The notes under the pieces are model-generated. The model worked only from the letters and a program-made list of their open reading frames with translations. It was not told where the DNA came from and searched no databases. Below, piece by piece: positions 47,236 to 58,150 of a stretch of 64,000 bases of DNA; position 1 is the stretch's first letter, and each line of letters begins with the position of its first letter. This DNA comes from Plotosus lineatus (Eukaryota > Chordata > Actinopteri > Siluriformes > Plotosidae), in NCBI GenBank assembly GCA_024760905.1, contig CM045750.1, forward strand, positions 10,760,419-10,824,418, in the 5' to 3' direction. Made by a program: the position numbers and the translations under genes.

Positions 47236-47619
47236 AATGAATGAAATTGCCCCTAGGTGTAAGCCTAAGCAAGAATAGCTGTGTGTGTGTGTGTGTGTTA
47301 CCCTACGATGGAGTGACAAGATGTTTAGGATGTCCTGCGCTTTTTTTTTGCCCAGTGTTTGGCAAAATGACAAGCGGTTCAGGGATTACCTTTTTTTTTT
47401 TCTCCCAGAGACAACCGTGATCGGCCCAGGGATTAAACAATTAAGCAGACGGATGGATTAGACTAATTGGCTGTTTTAAGTTGCCCCTGGGTGAGATTTT
47501 GAATGGAGATGTGTGTGTGTGTGTGTGTGTGTGTTGGTTCTGCGATTGACTGGTGATTTGTTCAGGATATACTCCACCTTCAACCAGAAATAGCTAATAT
47601 AGGCTCCGGTCTGTCTGCT

Positions 47620-47830
47620 GCAACCTTCAAGGGAAGCGTAGGCCTCCGTCAGTCCCGAAGGACTATGGCTGCGCTCTGGCCAGTATCCCGACTGGTGATA
47701 CTCCCCAGTGCACAGAGCCTGGGTAGGGAGTAATGAGGGACAGGCTGTTACCCAAGCAGCAAGTCCCCCCCTGTCTCGGCGCCACCGGAAGGATCCAATG
47801 GAAAGGCAAGTGCCGATACGACTGGGTTCC
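47620..47830 (+). repeat. Unclassified dispersed-looking repeat
   Basis: CTTCAAGGGAAGCGTAGGCC, CCCGAAGGACTATGGCTGCG and CGACTGGGTTCCAGTGCCGC. GC-rich relative to the intron and between two S1 segments. I believe this is a known dispersed vertebrate unit but cannot name it. Confidence 0.4.
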
Positions 47831-47839
47831 AGTGCCGCT

Positions 47840-48050
47840 GCAGGAGAGAAACTACGGTCAATTTAGAACGGCCAATTAACCTACAGTGCACGTCTTTGGA
47901 TTGCGGGGGAAACCGGAGCGCCCGGAGGAAACCCGCACAAGCACGGGGAGAACATGCAAACTCCACACAGAAACGCCCAGGCCGGGAATCGAACCCGGGC
48001 CTTCTTGCTGTGAGGCGGACGTGCTAACCACTACGCCACCGTGCCGCCTC
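47840..48050 (-). mobile_element. SINE family S1, little diverged
   Basis: One of the best-preserved S1 copies: box B is intact on the minus strand (GGGTTCGATTCCCGG), box A GGCGTAGTGGTTAGCACGTC, with AACGCCCAGGCCGGGAATCG on the + strand. It lies only 55 bp from the tiam1 DH exon at 48105. Confidence 0.85.
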
Positions 48051-48104
48051 TTCAAGGGAAATGAACGGCAAATAAAGAAATGTTTATCTCCAGCAGGGTC
48101 TGAC

Positions 48105-48329
48105 CTTCACATAGGTTCGCTCTGTGTCCACCAGCTCACTTATAACCTTGCGCAGTTTGTCCGCATCCGAGAGCTGACGCTGGGTAGAAGATACAGGTGC
48201 TGGAGAGACGGGGCTGGGCATGCACGAGGAGGAGGAGGAGGAGGAGGAGGAGGAGGAGGAGGATGCAACAGTCTCGGCAGGATTCATGTCATGAAGGTTG
48301 TGGCAGAATGCAGTCATTTGCTCTGTATT
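48105..48329 (-). CDS. tiam1: tiam1 exon: linker and start of DH domain
   Basis: A 75-codon exon, phase 0 at both ends. Residues 1-20 (NTEQMTAFCHNLHDMNPAET) match the conserved TIAM linker. Residues 23-35 are 13 serines. Residues 55-75 open the DH domain (DADKLRKVISELVDTERTYV, conserved region 1). Acceptor: a CT-rich tract ending CTCCCCAG. Donor AAG/GTCAGA is weaker than the others. The exon that should precede it, carrying the region after the PDZ domain, is not visible in the 15.6 kb to the right edge. Confidence 0.95.
48225..48263 (-). repeat. Coding (TCC)n microsatellite: 13-serine run
   Basis: A GGA/GAG trinucleotide run on the + strand reads as TCC serine codons (the last one TCG) on the minus strand, just N-terminal to the tiam1 DH domain. 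Such runs are length-variable, so serine number probably differs between individuals or alleles. Confidence 0.9.
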
Positions 48330-48641
48330 CTGGGGAGAGAGAGAGCGAGAGAGAGAGAGAGCATTCAGATGTGCATTTGGATTCATTTCAAAATTCAGAC
48401 TTCCTTATTTTATTGTGCACTGTTCATTCAGAAACATACAAACATCATTGAAATGCATCAAATTTACACATTGTTTTTTAAAAGAATGGAGCAAATGGTG
48501 TGGAGCAGACCTTTCATGTATGGGGGAATTAAATACTTAGACAGCATGTTTTTTTTTTTTTTAATTGATAGATTTAAACACTGCCGAAAGACAGAATGCC
48601 CAATAGATATCTCTGAAGAAGAGTGTCTATCCGAGAAAGTG

Positions 48642-49390
48642 TAGACCAGGGGTGTCCAATCTTATCCGGAATGGACCGGTGTGGGTGCAGGTTTTCACTT
48701 CAACCAAGCAGTACCCACACCTTCCACCTGTATCAATCACTGATCATCAAAAAAACAAAAAAACAAAAACAAACGAGATTGCACATGACTGTTTCAATTC
48801 TGAAGTGGGGCCATCTTGGTGAGATCACCTTAGTTTAAGTCTTAAAGCATACTGATCTCACCAAGATGGCCCCACTTCAGAATTGAAACACGAATGTGCA
48901 ATCCAGTTTTTTTTTCCTTCTTCTTTTGATGATCAGTGATTGAAACAGGTGGTCTAGTGGTATAGGGCGCTGGATTGCTGATCCAAAGGTTGGGGGTTCG
49001 AGTCCCACTCTCCACAAGGTTGTCACTGTCCCCCCCCAGTGCAGCTAACTGGGTTATCAAAGGCGGGCCATGTCTGTCACTGTCTATGGTGAGAGGCATG
49101 TAAAAGAACCATTGCTGACTTTCGTAAAGAGTAGCTGCAAAGTCATCAGCGTGTTTCTGTCCCTTGCTAAAAAGGGTTGTGACAGGAAGGGCATCCGACG
49201 TAAAAACCTCTGCCAAAATCAAAACGTGCGAATCAGATGATTCGCTGTGGCGACTCCCGAGTAAAAGGGAAAAAAGCCGAAAGGAAGACAGTGATTGAAA
49301 CAGGTGGAAGGTGTGGCTATTGCTTGGTTTGAAGTGAAAACCTGCACCTATACCGGCCGTTTGCGGATAAGATTGGACACCCCTAGACCA
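48642..49390. mobile_element. Foldback-type element (family H5), SINE nested
   Basis: Begins GGGGTGTCCAATCTTATCCG and ends CGGATAAGATTGGACACCCC, with TAGACCA on both sides (48642-48648 and 49384-49390). The interior is also palindromic: GGGGCCATCTTGGTGAGATC at 48808-48827 is mirrored by GATCTCACCAAGATGGCCCC near 48853-48872. Without the SINE it is essentially one long hairpin. No coding capacity. Confidence 0.8.
48953..49288 (+). mobile_element. SINE family S2a, 19-bp target duplication
   Basis: tRNA-like head (TCTAGTGGTATAGGGCGCTG, box B GGGTTCGAGTCCC), body and RTE-like tail (GCTGTGGCGACTCCCGAGTA ... GCCGAAAGG). CAGTGATTGAAACAGGTGG is repeated exactly at 48934-48952 and 49289-49307, both inside the hairpin element. 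Confidence 0.9.
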
Positions 49391-49839
49391 CAAATGAGAA
49401 GAAATGGTAAAGGTTTGACAGCATACTATAGACAACAAAGGTCCAACATGGCTAGGATGGAATAAAAAGCAAGGGTTAGTCAGATCATGTGACTCGAACC
49501 TTGGACTTGTATTGTTTTTATTTAATTCCTAGGTATACAAAAATAGGTAGATTTAGGTTTTGCTAAAAGGTGGAGTTCCTGATGGATATCTTAATTGATA
49601 GGCTGGTGTTACAAGCACCGCAGCTCCTTTAACGTTCACTATGTCCTCTGTAGTAACTTCACTTCAGCCCTGGAAGGAAATTAAAAAAAAAAAAAAAATC
49701 TCCACTGTGTTTCCCAACTATGGTCTAAAGTGAAAGAAGAAAAGGTTAACAGTGTCATTTCTTTCCCCCAACATTCACTCGCTTATTTCTGCCTTTGTTC
49801 GTATCGGCTGTCTTGTTAGTTTAATTATAATTTTAAACC

Positions 49840-50110
49840 TTGTAATGAGTTTTGGTTCCGTGTCCCGATTCATGGCGGGCAGCCCTGAGTTTATTGTTAG
49901 AAAAGGAAGTTTGAGACACAAAAAGGTCACTGGTTCAATTCCCAAATCAGCAAGGAAGACGTGCGGCTGATGCGCCCCTGAGCAAGACACCTAACCCCTA
50001 ACTGCTCTCCGGGCACACAAATTGGCTCCCTGCTGGTCTGAGCGAGTGCATGTTTGCGCTTACTTTGGATGGATTAAAGGCAGAGCCAGATTTCCAGTGG
50101 AGGATTAACA
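49840..50110 (+). mobile_element. Another tRNA-like dispersed repeat (S4)
   Basis: AAGGTCACTGGTTCAATTCC resembles a box B; it is followed by CCCCTGAGCAAGACACCTAA and TAACTGCTCTCCGGGCAC. These phrases are common in fish SINE-like repeats. Confidence 0.5.
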
Positions 50111-50271
50111 CAGTACATCAACATTTAAAAAAGGTTTCATGCTATTTCGCTCAGCAAATGTTTGCCCACCTGAATTAGACTGTACTGTCTATATTTTACA
50201 TCCTTTGTAGGTCGGAGTGGTTGTATATATGGCTTTATTCATTTTTCTACTTCATTACCAATAATAATCCC

Positions 50272-50275
<4 letters not shown>

Positions 50276-50320
<45 letters not shown>

Positions 50321-50321
50321 G
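50276..50321. repeat. (ATT)n microsatellite
   Basis: About 15 ATT units. Confidence 0.9.
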
Positions 50322-50636
50322 TGACCCAGCAGTCTTATTGGATTATCTTTGGTGGCAGGTATATGGGAGGACTTTCCATTTCTTTAATAATAAAGACCTT
50401 CAGATCAGTAACCGAGAGCCTTAACCACTGCGCCACGACTGCATTGCTCCATAAACTCCACTGAATGCATGGAGAAATGAGTCGTGTTAGTGCTTGATCA
50501 CTTGCATGCATTAATAAAATGTACAAATGTAAACTTTAAACTGTATTTTTATGGTTCAGGGAGAGTTGTGTACAATTTGCTGAAGGTAGGTCAAAGACAA
50601 AAATGTGAACTAGCAGGCTTGACTGGGCACAGTGTA

Positions 50637-50640
<4 letters not shown>

Positions 50641-50684
<44 letters not shown>

Positions 50685-50703
50685 GCACACACACACACAC
50701 ACA
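50641..50703. repeat. (CT)n then (AC)n microsatellite
   Basis: About 20 CT units, a short GCGC link, then AC units. Confidence 0.9.
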
Positions 50704-50891
50704 GCTGACTCCAGTTAATTACATTGAATTGTCTTGAAAGCAGAACACATCACTAACAACTGAAAATAGGAGCGGCTCAGAAAACCTGATACTAATTAAA
50801 ACTGAACTTGTAGTATCACAGATTACACAACAAAAAATAATGTTTAAGAGTGATTAACGTCAAAGAACCTTTTGGGCTGGGTATATCTGCA

Positions 50892-50922
<31 letters not shown>

Positions 50923-51046
50923 GATTCCCAGTGAAAAATAAAATGCTGGTAATAGTCAACTGATATTCTATTCAGATGAAATATGATCAGATTAGATAAG
51001 TCTCTAAAACATTTACAGTTATTGAAATTTAACGTTTCATGTGTAT

Positions 51047-51094
51047 ACACCTGTGCTGCTCAAATAGTGGGGCGCGCCCCTCTTGGGACATCAG

Positions 51095-51125
<31 letters not shown>

Positions 51126-52424
51126 ATGCCGGGGGAGCACGTATGACCTTGGGGAACATGGTTTTCTGGAATAGTGTATGAGATTAAGTGTAATTGCATC
51201 TCCACTCCAGTAGTTGGCAGTGGTGCTCTCATTGTCATGCTATGGTGTAGCGGTTTTTTGCATGAGCAAACGATATGAAGTGCAGTAAACAACCCCTCAA
51301 GAAACAATACTGAAAAATTTGTAACAGGAACAAAGAGAAAGGTGGAGAGAGACGGAGATATTAAGATATAAATACGTTGAATGAGTTTAAATAAGGATGT
51401 ATTATGTATAATTTCAGGCACATTGGTGCACTTTAAATATTTTCTATTACAGATTAAAAAACAATGTTGATGAAGTTTTTCTAGATTGTAAGTTGAATAA
51501 TATTTCTTTATGTTTTTGTTTTTAATGTTAATAAAGATACGTACAATGTTATGCAGAGATGCACTAATAACAATTTTATACACAAATATGAGTCGTCGAC
51601 TTACGACCAATGCGAGTTACGACTGATCGACTTTACGACGCAAAAGTGGTGAGGCATGATTCATGGCAGTGCAGTGCGAGTGTTGCGCGCGACGGTTGTT
51701 TGTGCTGCCGGCAGCGCCAGCATCTTAAAAGGCCACGCAGGAGATGATGCAGCTTCACTTTCTAACTGCTCAGAGCAAATCTATTCATCTACTTTCAATG
51801 CCACGTCACTGTGGCGCGAAGCTGAGAGCCAATCCTTTCTGTGTGGGCGGGTCCGATACCTTGAAACTCGAATTTTATTGGACTTACACACTGCAGTGTT
51901 TATGACAGGAAGCGCGTCCCAAGTTTTGGCAATCAGCTGGTCTGCGGATTGAAGTTTTTCCATGTCTGTCCTTTTGTGTTTGCTTGCCAGCTGTGATTGG
52001 CTTCATGGAAATGAGCCAATCAAAACGAGGGAAATTTATCTCTTTACTCAAACAACACGCACAGTCTGTGGCTGTTGTTATAATCCAATAAAATTGGAGT
52101 TTGAAGCTATAGGACCCGCCCACACAGTGGAGTACAGAAAGGACTGGCTCTCCGCTGCGTTTCACAGTGACGTGGAATTGATAATAGCTGTATCGATTTA
52201 AACGCGCGAGATTTATTCATCTGTTTTTGTTTGGCGTGAGTGGATTTGGATGGAAATTCGACATACGGCCAGATCAAGTTACAACCGGTTTGCCGGAACC
52301 AAAAGCGGTCGTAAGTCGACGACTCACTGTAATACTATTTATAGTCGCTGGGGGTGGGGGGTGGGGCATGAATTGTTTTTTCTTCCTAGAGGGGGCGCCA
52401 CAGAAAATAATTGAGAAGCACTGG
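51047..52424 (+). mobile_element. hAT-like element (family H3), interrupted
   Basis: Left end TGTGCTGCTCAAATAGTGGG, right end AATAATTGAGAAGCACTGG. The same family in the opposite orientation lies at 53463-54052. This copy is longer only because a TA-flanked element of about 740 bp is nested in it. Confidence 0.8.
51589..52329 (+). mobile_element. Pogo/Tigger-like element (family T4) nested in H3
   Basis: TGAGTCGTCGACTTACGACC at the left and its exact reverse complement at the right, flanked by TA (51587-51588, 52330-52331). The paralogous H4 copy retains the uninterrupted site (reverse complement: CAATTTTATGGACAAATGAT then ACTATTTATAGTCG), confirming the insertion point. Confidence 0.88.
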
Positions 52425-52584
52425 TATGTATATACACACACACAAACACACACACACACACACAGCAAAACCGTGGAGATAATTTTGAAAAAAGGAAATA
52501 GAAATCAGAGATGACAACTGGGTGTAAATGTAAATCTGCAAATCGAAATCACTGCATGAAAGAACTCTCACTCGATTCCTGAAA

Positions 52585-52840
52585 TGCTTAATCCCACTAG
52601 GGTCACGTGGAAACCGATGCCTATCTCAGCCAACACTGGGCAAAAAAGCACAAAACATTAGAGAATGTGCATGTCTTTGGACTGTGGGAGGAAACCGAAG
52701 TACCTGGACAAAACCCATGCAGGGACTGGAAAAACATGCAAAGGCCACACAGAAGCACCCAAGCCTGGGATTTGAACCCAGGACCTTGTTGTTGTGAAAC
52801 AGACATGCTAAGCACTATACCTCTGTGCTGCTCCAGAAAA
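52585..52840 (-). mobile_element. SINE family S1
   Basis: CGATGCCTATCTCAGCCAAC, GTGCATGTCTTTGGACTGTG and AGCCTGGGATTTGAACCCAG (reverse box B). Confidence 0.7.
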
Positions 52841-52999
52841 ATTCTGTTCTGGGAAATATGAACAGGATTAATTAAGTGCGTGTTTGTGTTTCTTTGGAGA
52901 ATATCAAGGATGTGGGTGGCTGATGGTGTCTTGCTGTTTTGTTGCAAAATATCACACGAACATGCCCGCCTGAGTTCAAATTGTAACACCCAGAACATA

Positions 53000-53440
53000 A
53001 AGTGCATGTCTTTGGACTGTGAAAAGCCCAGGACTCGAACCCAGGACCTTCTTGCTGTGAAATGGACACACTAACCTCTACACCAACATGCCTCAACCTT
53101 TTATTTTTCACTCTCCTGAGCATCTCTTCCGTTCCAATTTTATTCATTCATCTTCTAAGCCACTTAATTAGGGTTGCGGGGAGGCTGGTGCCCATCTCAG
53201 CCAACTCTGCGCGAGGGCACACCATGGACAACTTTCCAGACCGTCACAGGGGCAACACTTACACCTAGGGGTGATTTGGAACAATCTACTGTGCATGTTT
53301 TTGGAGGAAACCAGAGTATCTGGAGGAAACCTGCACAAGCATGGAGAGAACATGCAGACTCCTGACAGGAACACCCACGCTGGGAATCGAACGGCCTTCT
53401 TACCGTAAGGCGGACATGCTAACCATGACACCACTGTGCC
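53000..53440 (-). mobile_element. Two partial S1 SINEs
   Basis: A head segment (CCCAGGACTCGAACCCAGGA, 53030-53090) is followed by a second copy (GGTTGCGGGGAGGCTGGTGC, CATGCAGACTCCTGACAGGA, GCGGACATGCTAACCATGAC) ending near 53440. Confidence 0.6.
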
Positions 53441-53462
53441 AGCATTTCAACTTCACATTAAG

Positions 53463-54052
53463 CCAGTGCTTCTCAATTATTTTCTGTGGTGCCCCCTTTA
53501 GGAAGAAAAAAACATTTCACGCCCCCCCCACCACCCTGCGTACGACTATAAATAGTATCATTTGTCCATAAAATTGTTATTAATACACCTCTGCATAACA
53601 TTGTATCTTTATTAACATTAAAAACAAAAACAGAAAGAAATATAGTTCAAATTACAATAAAGATAAACTTCATTAACATTGTTTTTAATTTGTAACGGAA
53701 AAGATTTAAAGTGCACCAATGTGCCTGAAATTTAAAAAAAAATACATCCTTATTTAATCTCATTCAACTTACAGTATTTGTCTTAATATCGCCGTCTCTC
53801 TCCACCTTTCTCTTCGTTCCCGTTAGAAATTTTTCCGTGTTGTTTATTGAGGGGTTGTTTACTGCACTTCATATTGTTTGCACATACAAAAAAACTGCTA
53901 CAGTACACCATAGCTCCACAATGAGAATGCCACTGCCAACCACTGGAGTGGAGTTGCAATTACACTTAATTCTTGTACACTGTTCCAGAAAAGCATATTC
54001 CCCAGGGTCATATATGCCCCGCCCCAGCCCCACTATTTGAGACACACTGCAT
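53463..54052 (-). mobile_element. hAT-like element (family H4, same family as H3)
   Basis: Left end CAGTGCTTCTCAATTATTTT, right end CCCCACTATTTGAGACACAC, the inverse of H3. About 590 bp, non-coding, without the T4 insertion. Confidence 0.8.
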
Positions 54053-54054
54053 TA

Positions 54055-56206
54055 AGCAAATATTAATGATTAGATTTCTGATTGTTTATTTCTCCCACTC
54101 TATTAAGACATGATTCCATACTCAGGCCACGTCCGAGCCTATTTTCACAACCCGACCAAAGTCCGAGGATTCACAAATTCCCAAGGACAGCAGGAGAAAA
54201 GGAATATGAATACCAGCAGCATGGTCTTTCCACTAGCGCACAGGGACAGTCTGACAGTCCTTTAAACTGCTGAGACAGCTTCTGAAGATTACAGCAAAGG
54301 GCCAGCAGATTTTATATCAGAAATATAGCAAGGAATGAATAATCTTCCGCCTGAGGGGTCATGAATGTAAAAAATACCCTGAAACACACACTCAAGAAAA
54401 CGAGACATAAAAACTCATACACTCAAGGCAAATTCGATTGCATAACATTCCCCATAGCGAGCACGCACACGAATACACACTCACCAGCTGCAGCATGACA
54501 TAGACAGACTCAGAGGAGCGCTTGGAGCTCCTACTCCTCCACAGTACAGACATACTTATCCTTCTGTTTATGTGGATTACAAAGGAATAACCCCAATAAG
54601 CAGGACCAAAACCCAACTCCACCTTGAGATGATCTCCTCACAAGAGAATCCCAAGTGAGACAGCAAGACTCACTGCTATAACGAGATGAGAAAAGCCTGC
54701 GTTCTTCTGTAGGACAGTGACTTATCAGCATAAGCTTTTCCTTCCTACATCCCTTCTGCTCTCGTTTTGACTTGTCTGTTCTCTGGGTCGATGACACAAG
54801 TGGTTATGTTTGAGAGAGTGCAAGAAAGAGGGAGAGAGAATAATAAAAATAATAATCCCATCTGGAGCAGGATGAGAAGGACAGGAGGGGAGGGGTAAAA
54901 TGCAGGAGAAACTCAGCAGCGGTATGTCACTCACCCCCCCACTTGCCCAGCAGTGTGCAGCTTAGTGCTGCGAAACACCATTAAGACTACTGTCACCATA
55001 AGATTAATAACAAGAGATCAGTGCGTGATAGTGTGATGCTCATTATTCACTTCATTTTTTTTCTCTCCTGAGAGTGAGTGCAAATGAATTCCAGTATAAT
55101 TACTGCATAGTACAAATAAAGTCTTGTGGGTCTTGACATGCCTTTTCTCAACCGCCTTTCAGTTAAACTCACCCAATGTTACGTTAGAGCTTTGGATGGA
55201 ACAAAATCCGAAGATTATGCAAAGTAATAAGGTCTTCGCCATACTAAAGAACCCATCCAGAGCTCCTCACTGCAGCGCTGCATGGAACAGCAAAGAGCAG
55301 TTTGGAAAAAAAGTCATAAAAATTTGCATAATTTAAACATTACCTGGAAGCTCAATTATGTTGCTTATTATTTAAAGGGGCCTATTTCCGTCTCAGCGAT
55401 ATTACATTAAGCTGAAATAAAGTGGTATCTGTTGGAAATGGAATCGGCCACAATGTCTTTCTGAAACCGTTTGTTTACTCCTGTAAACGAGTGCCAATAA
55501 CCCCTGCACCAGGTGCCGTGATATTAGTAAACATCTCCATCTTTTTATTTCTATTAAAATCGTATCCTTTCTTCTGTTTCTTAACACTTGATCTCAAACG
55601 TTCCACTTTCTACAAATCACTGTCACGCTGTCTTATCATTGTTATTGTAAACACATACAGAACAAAACGAGCTGTAGGCTACGTGAATAAGAGATACTCA
55701 GCCTGTGAGCTGAGGTGCTTTCACCAAAAAAAAAAAAAAAAAAAAAACCCAAAAAAACCCAAACAAAAAAAAAAAACCTTTATATTCATCCAGAACGAAC
55801 TGACAATGGAAGATAAAACACATTGACCAGTGAATGTGCACCACTGCAAGAGAACTGGAATTAGCATTTAGCGCAGTTAAGTCATTTGATCAGAATCCAT
55901 ATGAGGTAGAATTATCCAAAAGGCAGAAAAATCCAAAATAAAATCAGCAAGACGGTCAAAACTGAGAATCTTTACAAGTGAATACGAGCCATACCTCCAT
56001 CCATGCATGTAGTGCCAGTCATGAGTTTAAAGGAACCAACAAAAATAAAAAGAAATAGAGAACAAAATAAGGGAGCGTTCACAACGATGAGACTGAGAAG
56101 AAAGCAAGCCCAGACGTGCTCATGGAGTCTTATGCCGCCAAAGGAATCTGAACTAGGACACATTTTATTGGTGGAGTTTTGTGCACCAAAGCTCCTACCT
56201 TCCCAC

Positions 56207-56248
<42 letters not shown>

Positions 56249-57600
56249 CCAATCGCTTATAGAAGACTCATTTTATCAGAGCAGTGACTCATGGGAAAGG
56301 AAAGAAAACATTTCCTTCCCCAGAGAGCAGGGACGTCTTCTTATCACCCACTCCCATTGAACCTTATAGTACGAGAACAACACTGAGGACAAATACGCTG
56401 CAAGCAGTTTCACAAATAAATTACGCTGAAAAACGAAACCTGTAAGTTTAACGTTTATCATTCAGTTTATGTTCAGATCATTTATTTCATGAATAAAAGA
56501 TTAAAAAACTTCGGCATAAATTAAAACAAGAGTGCAATCCTATTTGTGCACACCACTGCACACACTAAACAATCATTCCTCCATGTTTTTAATGCCTGAG
56601 ACAAAATGAACACAGCTCTTAGTCTGTTTAATTCCATTATATTAGCGCCTAGCTTCTGTAGCGTAGTTTATACCGCCTTCTGATTATCACGTTCACTTGT
56701 ATCACGTGTCTGGTCAGCTGTTTAATGAGCTCATGTTCTGTCCTACTTCGGATTTCTGCCTTTGCTCCCTGTAAGTTTGTCTGCCAGCCTGAGTTAGTTT
56801 GTATATTTTTTTTATTCTGTTTGAGTCTGAGCAGTGGTGTATGAGCCTTTCTTTTGGGTTGCACTTTGTTTGTATTGTTGCCCTTCATTATGTAAATCAA
56901 CTATACATAACAGCCACTCAGCATTAATTCAACGCTGCATCAGCTTTATTGGTTTTCTGTGCTGGCATGCATGGACAATGGGACAGGACATGGGACAACT
57001 ATCCAAACCATATTTCATGACTATGATGCTCCGATGGTGATCTCTGTTTTCCATAGCTGTTTAACAGCCAGCTAAATATATGTCAAGCAGAGTGATAGAA
57101 ACCTGACAACAGATAAAATCCTGGAGTTTCACTGCAAGATGAGGAAACGAAGAGTGGATCTGATTTTGTTAGATGCAACTTTGAAAAGGTTATTAAATAT
57201 ACATAAAATAATGATTAAATACACACAATGATTACTAATATAAATTTTTGTCCATTTCACATATTATACATACATGTTCTAGGCTAAAGTATTTCATGAT
57301 AGAAACACGTTTATTTTCAGGAATTAAACAGTTCTATTTATGTGGCTTTTATGTAACTAGTTTACTCTGGCAACCAGACGTGCCATTAGGGGTGTTTGTT
57401 TGTTTGTTTGTTTTTTTGTGGGGGTTTTTGGTTCAGACTAAAAAGGCAACAAAATACATATTTTTATTTAATTGCAAAAATTTATGTATTTTTTAATTTG
57501 TTTTTTAAAAATTTACACTTTTTCCAACCAGATGGACTGAATACCTTTTAAATAGCTCCATGCTAAATGGTGGTCCATGCAAAATAACAAAATGTAATTA
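54055..57600. other. tiam1 upstream intron, mostly unique
   Basis: Apart from the candidate exon, an A-rich run at 55726-55785 and an (AC)n array at 56209-56246, no mobile element or exon is recognised. I looked for PDZ, Ras-binding and N-terminal PH exons of tiam1 and found none. Confidence 0.45.
54485..54553 (-). CDS. Candidate alternative first exon of tiam1
   Basis: An ATG at 54553 with A at -3 opens 23 codons (MSVLWRSRSSKRSSESVYVM then LQL) and ends exactly at a consensus donor CTG/GTGAGTG. The phase is 0, matching the phase-0 DH exon at 48329, so splicing would give a short 655-residue DH-PH protein lacking the PDZ and upstream domains. Short isoforms from internal promoters are known for TIAM2. 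The sequence upstream (54554-55000) is free of recognised repeats. There is no homology evidence for the 23 residues, and the piece could instead be chance. Confidence 0.35.
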
Positions 57601-57601
57601 T

Positions 57602-57604
<3 letters not shown>

Positions 57605-57672
<68 letters not shown>
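57605..57672. repeat. (AT)n array, left of a T1 insertion
   Basis: About 34 AT units stop exactly at the T1 terminus; AT units resume at 58104 after the element. Confidence 0.9.
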
Positions 57673-57675
<3 letters not shown>

Positions 57676-58100
57676 CAGGGATCTCTCACTTTCTGTGGTT
57701 AACTGGGATCGAGCTCGCCCGTGACTGCCGAATTCCACGAAGTAGGATCGACCCACCTGACTGATGTATACGTACATGTATATGTGTATATAATATTAAT
57801 AAATACATATTCAATGTTATAAATGTCTATGATAACAATTAAACATTCAAAAATAATGCATAAGATGTAAAAAAAAAAATAAATACAACACTCCAATGCG
57901 CTTTTCACATAAAAATATAAGTAATTTTGATATGAGGTTTTGGGTTGTTTTTTCTTTTTTTTGCACAACTGGCCTTGTTTTGTGGCATTTTCTGTAACTT
58001 TTCTCCTATTTATTTTTAATTTCTTTATTTTTTAATTCGATGAATATTTAAAAAAAAAAAAACGCGATGCACTGAAGGTGCATGAAGTAGCGAGGGATCA

Positions 58101-58105
<5 letters not shown>
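57673..58105 (+). mobile_element. Pogo/Tigger-like MITE (family T1) inside an AT array
   Basis: GCAGGGATCTCTCACTTTCT at the left, GAAGTAGCGAGGGATCACTG then TA at the right. The interior (AATATTAATAAATACATATT) matches the other T1 copies. Confidence 0.8.

Positions 58106-58150
<45 letters not shown>

Larger units (their letters stand above)
31065..48329 (-). other. tiam1: tiam1 gene, 3' part: twelve exons
   Basis: TIAM1 is a large (about 1,590 residues in human) Rac1-activating exchange factor acting at membranes and cell junctions. Twelve exons of 225, 69, 126, 109, 180, 119, 109, 59, 97, 88, 170 and 548 nt (5' to 3') sum to 1,899 nt, or 632 codons plus TGA, with every junction GT/AG and in phase. 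Approximate layout in this peptide: linker 1-54, DH domain 55-262, PH domain 277-440, C-tail 441-632. TIAM2 was considered. The match to TIAM1 is better in VADLSMGDLLLHTTVVWINP, TESLPLNQQYIPFGGKR and the C-terminal EVIWVRRDDF. Introns range from 106 bp to 5.2 kb; the largest hold most of the repeats. Confidence 0.95.

Noticed and set aside
31065..48329. Assignment to tiam2 instead of tiam1
   Set aside because: C-terminal EVIWVRRDDF, the VADLSMGDLLLHTT segment and the QQYIPFGGKR segment fit TIAM1; the TIAM2 C-tail is quite different. The grik1 neighbour also points to tiam1.
47886..48644. 252-codon + strand open frame over the DH exon
   Set aside because: Antisense to the tiam1 exon and to an S1 SINE; the length comes from the GGA/GAG repeat.
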